Below, in pieces: positions 8,347 through 15,417 of a DNA stretch of 64,000 nucleotides. The notes below the pieces were generated by a model. It was not told where the DNA came from, did not search any database, and worked only from the letters and a program-made list of their open reading frames with translations. Source of the stretch: Planctomycetota bacterium (GTDB lineage Bacteria; Planctomycetota; SZUA-567; H5-PLA8); contig JABTUM010000004.1 in NCBI GenBank assembly GCA_015075375.1, positions 124,001-188,000 on the forward strand, given 5' to 3'. How positions within the stretch are numbered: the first letter of the stretch is position 1; each line of letters opens with the position of its first letter. The position numbers were made by a program, and so were the translations under genes.

Positions 8347-10692
8347 TTACTGTTCCGCCTCGCTGGCGGAGCGCCATGCGAGGAACGATTCGAAAAGCAG
8401 CAACGCCAATACAAAGCCCAACACGTAGCGGCCCCATTCCCGGCTGGCCGATCCGCTGGCCAAAGCCTGCGCCGGAACGGCCGGGTCGATGACGCTCGCA
8501 CCAAGATTGGGCAGATGCTGCGCCAACTCTTTTGTGTCCCATGCTTCCAGATTGCTTTCGCCTGGGCGTCGATTGAAGGACAGCGGAACGCTCAAGGCGC
8601 CGACGCCGGGTTCTTCGAGCACGCCCGCGGACTGGCCGGGGCGTACCGCAAGGCTGTAATGCCCATCCGTCCAAGCGACGGGCAGCGAAACGCCGGCTTG
8701 CGCTCTCAGCCAGCTTTCGGGTTGGTACTGTTCCTGGCCATCGGGCGAATGGGTATGGAAAAACGCCGCAGGTGTTCCTTCGGCGAGTTCGCCCGGAATC
8801 GCCATGCTCGCTCCGAAGCCTACGTGGCGGTCAAGGGCCAGCGGCAGCGGGCCTTGGCGATCGCCCAAGGCGCGTACCAGCGCACGGACGAGGATGACGA
8901 AGGCCGGGCGCAGCGGCCAATCGCTGGCGGTGACGTGGCAACCTGCCGCCGCGAGGACCACTCGCCCGCGGCCCGTGCGCCCTTCGACCAAAGCAGGGAG
9001 GTCGTCCTGGAAGCGCGCCAGCACGCGCGCGTTAGCGTTGGGCTCGAGGAAGGCCCGCGTGTGCGCGCTGAGGGCGTGGAGTTCGGCGCCCGCGCGCGAT
9101 TTGACTTCCGCCATCGCCGCCGAGCGCGTGTCCACATCCTTCAGATAGCCGAACGAGGCGCGCTTCACGTCCAGCACCTTGGCGGGCAAGAGGCCCCAGC
9201 CGTTCAGGTCGGCGGGCACCGCATCGATCCCGGGGAAGACGAGCAACCCGCCGCCGTCGTTCACGAACTGGCGCAGCTTTTCGAGCGCCGCCGGCTCCAA
9301 CCGGCTGACACCTGCCAGGACGATCGTGCCGTATTGAAAGAGTTGCTGCCCGCCCAAATCTCCGGCCTCGCATTCCCGAACATCGGCGGCCGCTTCCAGG
9401 GCGGCGCCTTCGCTCCGCGGTGCGAGCGCGTTGGCGAGGTAAAAGGTTTCGCGATCGCTCGGACGTTCGGCCGGATGCCCGTTGACGCAGAGCGCCGATA
9501 CGGGCTGGCGCACACCGACCTGGAAATGCCATGCGTCGTCGTACGCGAACGGATCGCTGAGTCCGTTCAAGCGCGCGGTGGCGAGCATGCTGCGTTCGCG
9601 CCCGGTGACGGGAAGCGCAAAACCCAAATGCATGGTCTGTCCGGCGGCCAAGGGCGGGACTTTGATTTCCACCGGTCGTCCGCGATCGGCGCCGATCACG
9701 GTCAGGACCGCGGCATCCGACGCGCGCTTGGCGTAATTGCGCACGACCGCCGTTCCGTTCACAGACTGCCCCCACGCGGCCTCGGCGCGCTCCAGGTCGA
9801 TGCGCTCCAGCGCCAAATTGTTTCCCGTTTCGCCGGGCACGCTGGGGATCACCGCGAGTTCGAAGCCATCCAGTTCCAAGTCGGCGGCCGCCGACCATTC
9901 GGACGCCTGCATGTCGGAGCAGACCACGATCCGCCGTCCGGCGTCGGTGGAGTGTGCGAGCAACGCTTTCGCACGCCCGAGGGCCGCGGCGAGATCGCCC
10001 GAAAGCGCGGAGAGGGCGGTACCGTCCAAGCGTTCGCGAACGGCTTCAAGTTCGGCGCTCAGTTCGCCGTCGGGTGCGGGTTCCATGCCGCCCAGTTCGA
10101 CCGCCGTATCCTCTGGGAGCGCCTGCAACGCTAGGCGCAAGCGCGCGGTATCGGTGGTGAGTTCCGCCAACGAATGCGCGCGGCCGCCGGGTCCGTCCAC
10201 CCAAAGAGATGTGGGCCGTCCTTCGCGCAGCGATAAAGCCGCCTCGGCCTCGCTGCGCCGGGCAAACTGATCGCGGCGCGGGACGTTCGCCGTCAGCACC
10301 AGCGCGGCACGGTCGGTGGCGCCCAATTCGGCCAGTACGGCCGAAGCGGCGGTTTTGGCCCGCGCGAAGAGCTGTTCGTGCTCGACGCCGCGGCCCATGC
10401 TGGGCGAATTGTCGAGCACCAGCACCACGCTACGGCGCTGTTCGCCGAAATTCCATGCGCCGTACGGGCGTGCGAGCGCCAAGGCGACCAGCAAAAGCGC
10501 TGCGACACGCAACGCCAGCAGGATCTTATCGATCAGGCGGGTCTGCAGCGTGTTGTGTTTGATGGTCTTATCGAAGAAGCGGAGCGTGGTGAAAGGGCGC
10601 TCGGGATAACGCTGCCGGTGGATCAGGTGAATCGCCACCGGCACAGCGGCGGCCAAGGCCGCGAAGAGGAATCCGGCACTCATCAGGCCCAT
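8347..10692 (-). CDS. BatA-like membrane vWA protein
   Basis: This 781-residue protein begins with the BatA N-terminal pattern: a short transmembrane helix at 5-22, the 'IHLIHRQRYPERPFTTLRFF' element, and a second helix at 57-75. The von Willebrand A domain has the metal-site motif Asp-Asn-Ser-Pro-Ser at 94-98. An amidotransferase-like region follows ('GTIVLAGVSRLEP', 'FVNDGGGLLVFPG'). The C-terminus has one transmembrane helix. The start ATG at 10692 shares one base with the stop of the DUF58 gene (TGATG), so the two are translationally coupled. In known systems MoxR, DUF58 and BatA-like proteins act together in envelope protein maturation or stress tolerance; the specific task here is not known. 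Confidence 0.88.
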   Translation of the reverse strand: MGLMSAGFLFAALAAAVPVAIHLIHRQRYPERPFTTLRFFDKTIKHNTLQTRLIDKILLALRVAALLLVALALARPYGAWNFGEQRRSVVLVLDNSPSMGRGVEHEQLFARAKTAASAVLAELGATDRAALVLTANVPRRDQFARRSEAEAALSLREGRPTSLWVDGPGGRAHSLAELTTDTARLRLALQALPEDTAVELGGMEPAPDGELSAELEAVRERLDGTALSALSGDLAAALGRAKALLAHSTDAGRRIVVCSDMQASEWSAAADLELDGFELAVIPSVPGETGNNLALERIDLERAEAAWGQSVNGTAVVRNYAKRASDAAVLTVIGADRGRPVEIKVPPLAAGQTMHLGFALPVTGRERSMLATARLNGLSDPFAYDDAWHFQVGVRQPVSALCVNGHPAERPSDRETFYLANALAPRSEGAALEAAADVRECEAGDLGGQQLFQYGTIVLAGVSRLEPAALEKLRQFVNDGGGLLVFPGIDAVPADLNGWGLLPAKVLDVKRASFGYLKDVDTRSAAMAEVKSRAGAELHALSAHTRAFLEPNANARVLARFQDDLPALVEGRTGRGRVVLAAAGCHVTASDWPLRPAFVILVRALVRALGDRQGPLPLALDRHVGFGASMAIPGELAEGTPAAFFHTHSPDGQEQYQPESWLRAQAGVSLPVAWTDGHYSLAVRPGQSAGVLEEPGVGALSVPLSFNRRPGESNLEAWDTKELAQHLPNLGASVIDPAVPAQALASGSASREWGRYVLGFVLALLLFESFLAWRSASEAEQ

Positions 10693-11591
10693 CAGACGCT
10701 CCTCCGCAGCCGGAAGGCGACGAAGCGATTAAGGATGGACTCGATCGGCTGGCTGGTGCGGATCAGATGATAGTCGATGCCGGTCTTGAGGCAGCCTTGC
10801 CGTATCTCCTCGCAGAACCCCTGCATGCGTCCGCGGTATTGAGCGCGAAAGACGGCGGGGTCCACCGCAAGACGACGGCCGGATTCCAGATCGCGGAAGT
10901 TCGAGAGTTCCTCGTACGGCAATTCCAACTCGGCGTCGTCGAGCGTATGGAAGACGATTACATCATGCTTCTTGTGCTGGAAGTGCTGCAGCGAACGCAG
11001 CACCGCTTCGGGTTCGTCGAGTAGATCGCTGACGAGGACCACCATGCCGCGCGTCTTGATGGTTTCGGCTAAATGATGGCAAACGGCGGCGACGTCGGTG
11101 GCCGGCCCAGGCTGCGTCTGGCCCAGTGCATGGAGGATCAAGCGCAGGTGCCCCCGGCTGCCGCGAGGCGGAACGAATTGTCGCACCCGCTCGTCGAAGG
11201 TGACCAGGCCGGCCATGTCGTTCTGATGGATCAAAAGGTAGGCGATACACGCGGACAGGTAGCTGCCGTATTCGAGCTTGGTCAGCGGTCCTTCGCCGAA
11301 GGCCATGGAGCGCGAAGTATCGAGGATAACGGTGGCCTTGAGCTGGCTTTCCATCTCAAAGCGCTTGACGAAGTACTTGTCTTTGCGGGCCCAGACGCGC
11401 CAATCGACGGTGCGCAGATCGTCGCCGGCCGCGTAATCTCGGTGATCGACGAACTCGACGCTGTATCCGAAATCGGGACTTTTGTGGTAGCCCACGAACG
11501 CGCCCTGAACCAGCCGCTTCGCGACCAGCTCCAGATTGGGGAGCTTGGCCAGGATTCGGGGATCGAGGAATCGGGATCCAACGACGCTCAT
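10692..11591 (-). CDS. DUF58 domain protein
   Basis: This 299-residue soluble protein carries the DUF58 signature around residues 56-80 (Ala-Gly-Asp-Asp-Leu-Arg, then Val-Asp-Trp-Arg-Val-Trp-Ala-Arg, then Lys-Arg-Phe-Glu). A von Willebrand A-like fold follows with the metal-site motif Asp-Thr-Ser-Arg-Ser at 91-95. Length is normal for the family. It lies 38 bases downstream of moxR and overlaps the BatA-like gene by one base. DUF58 proteins are standard partners of MoxR-type AAA+ ATPases, probably as cytoplasmic adaptors. Confidence 0.93.
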   Translation of the reverse strand: MSVVGSRFLDPRILAKLPNLELVAKRLVQGAFVGYHKSPDFGYSVEFVDHRDYAAGDDLRTVDWRVWARKDKYFVKRFEMESQLKATVILDTSRSMAFGEGPLTKLEYGSYLSACIAYLLIHQNDMAGLVTFDERVRQFVPPRGSRGHLRLILHALGQTQPGPATDVAAVCHHLAETIKTRGMVVLVSDLLDEPEAVLRSLQHFQHKKHDVIVFHTLDDAELELPYEELSNFRDLESGRRLAVDPAVFRAQYRGRMQGFCEEIRQGCLKTGIDYHLIRTSQPIESILNRFVAFRLRRSV

Positions 11592-11629
11592 ACGGGGCCC
11601 GCCGTCCGTGGGTTCAATGCGGTAGGGCT

Positions 11630-12640
11630 TTAAGCTTTCGGTTCAGGCACGTTTTCGATGAGCTGGCCGATCACCTTTACCGCATCGATGCCTTCGGCTT
11701 CGGCGTTGAAGTTAGGGACGATGCGGTGGCGGAATACAGCCAGCGCGCACGCGCGAATGTCTTCGACGCTGACGTGATAGCGCCCGTGCAGGATCGCGCG
11801 GGCCTTCCCGGCGATGACCAGATTCTGGATCGCGCGCGGTCCGGCGCCCCACTGCAGCCACTTTTTGGCAATCGCATGCCCGTCGGGCTCGAAGGGGCGC
11901 GTCGCGCGCGTCAGCTTCGTGGCGTACGCAACCACATGCCGGGCGACCGGAACTTTACGCACCAAGCCTTGGTAGCGCAGGATGTCCTCGCCGCTCATGA
12001 TAACCTTCAAGTCGGGCTGCGCGTCCACGGTCGTGCGCTCGCCAATTTCGATCTCGTCTTCTTCCGTCGGATAACCAAGAAAGATGTTGAACATAAAGCG
12101 GTCCTGCTGCGCTTCCGGTAGCGGGTAGGTGCCTTCCTGTTCGATCGGATTCTGCGTAGCGAGGACCAGGAACGGCTGTTCGAGCTTATAGGTCTTCGTT
12201 CCGATCGTGACTTCCTTTTCCTGCATCGCCTGGAGCAAGGCCGCCTGGGTCTTGGGCGGTGTACGGTTGATCTCGTCGGCCAGCACGATGTTCGAGAAGA
12301 TCGGTCCTTCGAAGAACCTGAGGTGCCGCTTGCCCGTCTCGGCGTCCTCTTCGATCACGTCGGTCCCGGTGATGTCGCTGGGCATCAGGTCCGGCGTAAA
12401 TTGAATGCGCTTGAACTTGAGGTCCAGAATCTTGGCGATGGTGCCGACCAGAAGCGTCTTCGCCAAGCCGGGAACGCCCACCAGCAGCGCGTGCCCGCGG
12501 CTGAATAGGCAGACCAGCACGTCGTCGATCACGTCTTGCTGGCCGACGATGACCTTGCGCACTTCACCTAAGATCGCTTCGCGCGCCTTGCCAAGCGCCT
12601 CGACCGCTTCCAGCGTCTGGTCCGCATCCGCATGGGCCAT
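11630..12640 (-). CDS. MoxR-family AAA+ ATPase
   Basis: This 336-residue protein has the MoxR core: Walker A GVPGLAKT at 55-62, Walker B ending in Ala-Asp-Glu at 121-123, the 'INRTPPKTQAALLQAMQE' helix, sensor 1 'LATQNP', and a C-terminal AAA lid. Such ATPases act as chaperones that remodel or help metal loading of partner proteins; the partners are commonly vWA proteins like those encoded next. It is the first gene of the minus-strand operon that continues through the left edge. An AGAGGG lies upstream of the ATG. The gap upstream to the divergent RpiR gene presumably holds the operon promoter. Confidence 0.95.
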   Translation of the reverse strand: MAHADADQTLEAVEALGKAREAILGEVRKVIVGQQDVIDDVLVCLFSRGHALLVGVPGLAKTLLVGTIAKILDLKFKRIQFTPDLMPSDITGTDVIEEDAETGKRHLRFFEGPIFSNIVLADEINRTPPKTQAALLQAMQEKEVTIGTKTYKLEQPFLVLATQNPIEQEGTYPLPEAQQDRFMFNIFLGYPTEEDEIEIGERTTVDAQPDLKVIMSGEDILRYQGLVRKVPVARHVVAYATKLTRATRPFEPDGHAIAKKWLQWGAGPRAIQNLVIAGKARAILHGRYHVSVEDIRACALAVFRHRIVPNFNAEAEGIDAVKVIGQLIENVPEPKA

Positions 12641-13042
12641 GTTTCGATCCCTCTCTCGAGCGCACGGTCACTCGGATTTGCCTTGAAGCAAAAGATTCTC
12701 AGTAAATCTAATCTGCTAACACTTAACTCAATGGGTTGTACACCGCTCGAAATCACGCCAGCTAAACAATTTCATGCTTTTGACCGCTCGAATCCTTCGC
12801 AAGCCCGCCGCGGCTGGCGCTACCTTTATATAACAACGAGCGCTCCTTCGGCATGCAGGTTGTCTTTCGCCTGATATCTCAATAACGGCAATCGCACGAA
12901 GGGTTTACCAATGAGCTTAGTCCGCGCGCCAACGCCCTCCCAGGTACCCTTCTCGGTCGCCAGACCCTTACTCGACCTTTTTAGTATTTTTAATACATAT
13001 ACTAAGATCATGGTGTATCTTTATTATATGGAGAACCGAACG
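12641..13042. other. Divergent intergenic region between moxR and the RpiR regulator
   Basis: This 402-base stretch is clearly more A/T-rich than its surroundings and has no convincing coding frame. It must hold promoters for both divergent units. On the plus strand a TATACT (-10-like) lies at 12998-13003 inside the palindrome described separately. No -35/-10 pair with normal spacing was convincing for moxR. Confidence 0.6.
12981..13005. promoter_or_regulatory. Nested palindrome, candidate operator of the RpiR regulator
   Basis: TTAGTAT at 12981-12987 pairs perfectly with ATACTAA at 12999-13005. A second dyad, GTATT/AATAC (12984-12988 and 12992-12996), is nested inside, and TATACT at 12998-13003 could be a -10 element. 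The site is 38 bases before the RpiR start. RpiR regulators usually bind palindromes of this size; autoregulation is inferred. Confidence 0.45.
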
Positions 13043-13933
13043 ATGCCCACCAAGGCCAGCGACCTGCTTACGGAAATCGAACGCTTGCTGCCGACCTGCA
13101 GCGCGGGCCAAGCGCGGATTGCGCGCTTCGTACTCGACGCACCCGACGAAGCGCAGCACATCAGTTTGGCGCAACTTTGCAAGCGTTGCAAGACTTCGGA
13201 GCCTGTCGTTTTCGCGTTCTGCAGCCTGCTTCAATGCGGCGGCTACCGGGAATTCAAAATGCGACTGGCCGAGAATCTAGGCGCTCGGCGCGCTCGCGGC
13301 ACCCCCCAGCCTGTGATCGAAGACAAAACGCTGGCCGAGCATTCGCATCCGGGTTCGATCCTCACGGCCATTGCCGACCAGTACCGCCGCTCGATCGAGG
13401 CCACGGCGGCAAGTCTGGACCCTGAGCGCTTCGCGGTGGCGGTAGAGCGGCTTTCCAAGGCCGCTCGAATCGTACTGCTGGGCGTAGGCATCTCGGGGAA
13501 CGTCGGCTTCGTCGTGCAGCAAAACTTCATACGCACCGGGATTCCCACCGCCTGGACCAACGATCCGAATCTGTTCTTCACGCATCTGGCGCCTCTAAGC
13601 AAAGGGGATGTCTGCCTCGCGCTGTCCCAGACGGGAAGCCAAAAGGATACGCTCGATGGAATTCGCTTCGCGCGCCAGCGCGGCCTCGAGGTGATCTCGA
13701 TCACCAGCGATCCGCGCAGCCCCATCGCGACCGAAGCCGGCGTGCTGCTTCTGACGGGGCCCGCGCCGGTGGAGGCGCACACGTATCTGAGCATCGGCGC
13801 GCAACTGGCGCTGCCGGTGCTGATGGTGGCCGACGCGTTGGCCGTCGCGCTAGGCGCGCGGAACCACGACGCGTTCCTGGAACGCTCCCAGGCCACCGCT
13901 GAAGCGATGAAGCGCCGCACGATCCGATCCTGA
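13043..13933 (+). CDS. MurR/RpiR-family transcriptional regulator
   Basis: The start is ATG 13043, with GGAGA eight bases upstream; in-frame starts at 13028 and further upstream are less likely. The 296-residue protein has an N-terminal HTH_6 domain (about 1-80, with the recognition region around 'LAQLCKRCKTSEPVVFAFC') and a C-terminal SIS sugar-phosphate-binding domain (about 125-265, containing 'ARIVLLGVGISGNVG' and 'CLALSQTGSQKDTLDG'). The family senses phosphorylated sugars or amino sugars and often represses amino-sugar and sialic-acid genes. The two plus-strand genes that follow encode a kelch-type propeller and a NanA/DapA-type lyase fused to a sialidase-like propeller, so it probably controls that module. 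Confidence 0.92.
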   Translation: MPTKASDLLTEIERLLPTCSAGQARIARFVLDAPDEAQHISLAQLCKRCKTSEPVVFAFCSLLQCGGYREFKMRLAENLGARRARGTPQPVIEDKTLAEHSHPGSILTAIADQYRRSIEATAASLDPERFAVAVERLSKAARIVLLGVGISGNVGFVVQQNFIRTGIPTAWTNDPNLFFTHLAPLSKGDVCLALSQTGSQKDTLDGIRFARQRGLEVISITSDPRSPIATEAGVLLLTGPAPVEAHTYLSIGAQLALPVLMVADALAVALGARNHDAFLERSQATAEAMKRRTIRS

Positions 13934-13993
13934 GTAAGCCGTCCTCGTACTTACCACTCGTTTGGTGCACGTTCGAGAATCTGGAGCCAGCCG

Positions 13994-15385
13994 ATGATCC
14001 GACAGACGAAACCGAAGGCAAACTCACTCTTGGCCCTGATAGCCGTCCTTGCCGCCGCACACCTCTCGGCGGCCGAAGGATCGCCAGAGGGTCAACCGTA
14101 CGCGGACGATCCCGAAATCGTGAAGCTGATTCAAGCGATTCCCGAAGGCGGGAGTGCGCTGCTTCCGGAGGTTCGGCATCTGCTGGACGGCCAGCCCATC
14201 AAGCTCGTCGGCCGCAGCGGACCCTACAGCCGCGATTACACCAATCGCATGGCGTACGCGCCGGATCGCCAGACGGCGCTCTACTGCGGCGGCAACCACG
14301 GAATGGGACGGCACAACGACGTCTGGGAATTCCACCTGGGCAGCAACACATGGCACTGCCTCTTTGCGGCCGAAGGCGGGGACCACGCCACCTACAAGTT
14401 CGCGCTGATGTTCGCGCCGCGCATGTTCGAAAAGAATCCCGACCTCAAGCTCGACGAGAAGCAACAGAAGAACTTCGATGACTGCGCCGTATGGTGGAAG
14501 GAAAACGTGATCCTTCATGAAGGAAACTTCGTCACCAAGAATCGCCGCGGACCGCTCCTGGTCGGACACACTTGGGACACGTTGGTGTACGACCCCATCA
14601 AGAAGCGCCTGATCCAAGGCACCGGCGCGCATTGTGCGAATAGCCCCTGGCTGCATCACAAATTTACGGGTGAAAATCTGGATGAAATAAAGTCGAAGTT
14701 CGGCAAAGACAAAGCAGGCCGTCCATACCGGACCATGTGGACGTTCGACCCGAATACGCGACAATGGGTGCCTTATGCCCATGACAGCGAACTATCCATC
14801 CTGCGCGGCATGGGCGCGACGATGATCTACGTTCCAGATTTGAAAAAGATCGTCTACTACGTCGCCGCGCAGAACGTGAGCCCCAACGCGCTCTACATGC
14901 ATGCGTACGATCCGGCGACGGACACCTGGGAGAACCTGAAGCCCAACGCGGGCCGCGGCATTTTCGAGCTTGCCTTCAAAGACAAGATCTCGCCGCCTTC
15001 CGAGCAACAGACGGCGTACTCGACGAAAGACAAGAAGATTGTCGCCGTCCTGCACAACACGACTTTCGCCTACGATGTCGCCAAGAACGAATGGTCGAAG
15101 CTAAACGACACCGTGCCGCTGAAAGCCAGCGACGCCGCCACGGTCTTCGCCTATGACTCCAATGCCGATGCGTTTTTGCTCTGCGATCCGCGCAACGGCA
15201 AGCTGGCCGCTTACTCGCTTTCCGCCAACGAATGGAAGGAAGTCACGCCAGCGGGTCCGGCCATGCCCAAGCCTCCGTACTGTGTAGGCAAAGGTTATTA
15301 CGACCCGGCGCATAACGCCTTTGTCGTGCAGCCCGCTTCGTCCTCGAAGATGTGGCTTTACCGGCACAAGACGACGGTTAAGTGA
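13994..15385 (+). CDS. Secreted kelch-like beta-propeller protein
   Basis: This 463-residue protein starts with a signal peptide (hydrophobic residues about 10-27). The body has repeated kelch-type strands: 'NRMAYAPDRQTALYCGG', 'NDVWEFHLGSNTWH', 'DTLVYDPIKKRLIQGTG', 'TMWTFDPNTRQWV' and 'LYMHAYDPATDTWENL'. It lies 60 bases after the RpiR gene, with GGAG seven bases before the ATG. NanM, the periplasmic N-acetylneuraminate mutarotase, is also a kelch propeller, so a role on a sugar acid is possible in this context, but this protein is longer and no NanM catalytic residues can be assigned by eye. It could equally be a binding or structural protein. Confidence 0.8.
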   Translation: MIRQTKPKANSLLALIAVLAAAHLSAAEGSPEGQPYADDPEIVKLIQAIPEGGSALLPEVRHLLDGQPIKLVGRSGPYSRDYTNRMAYAPDRQTALYCGGNHGMGRHNDVWEFHLGSNTWHCLFAAEGGDHATYKFALMFAPRMFEKNPDLKLDEKQQKNFDDCAVWWKENVILHEGNFVTKNRRGPLLVGHTWDTLVYDPIKKRLIQGTGAHCANSPWLHHKFTGENLDEIKSKFGKDKAGRPYRTMWTFDPNTRQWVPYAHDSELSILRGMGATMIYVPDLKKIVYYVAAQNVSPNALYMHAYDPATDTWENLKPNAGRGIFELAFKDKISPPSEQQTAYSTKDKKIVAVLHNTTFAYDVAKNEWSKLNDTVPLKASDAATVFAYDSNADAFLLCDPRNGKLAAYSLSANEWKEVTPAGPAMPKPPYCVGKGYYDPAHNAFVVQPASSSKMWLYRHKTTVK

Positions 15386-15417
15386 GCCGCAACCCCGATC
15401 GCCACCAGGAATCTTCC

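Noticed and set aside
8515-10134. A 539-residue plus-strand frame opposite the BatA-like gene
   Set aside because: It has the Arg/His/Gly composition of an antisense shadow, and the minus strand shows BatA and vWA motifs.
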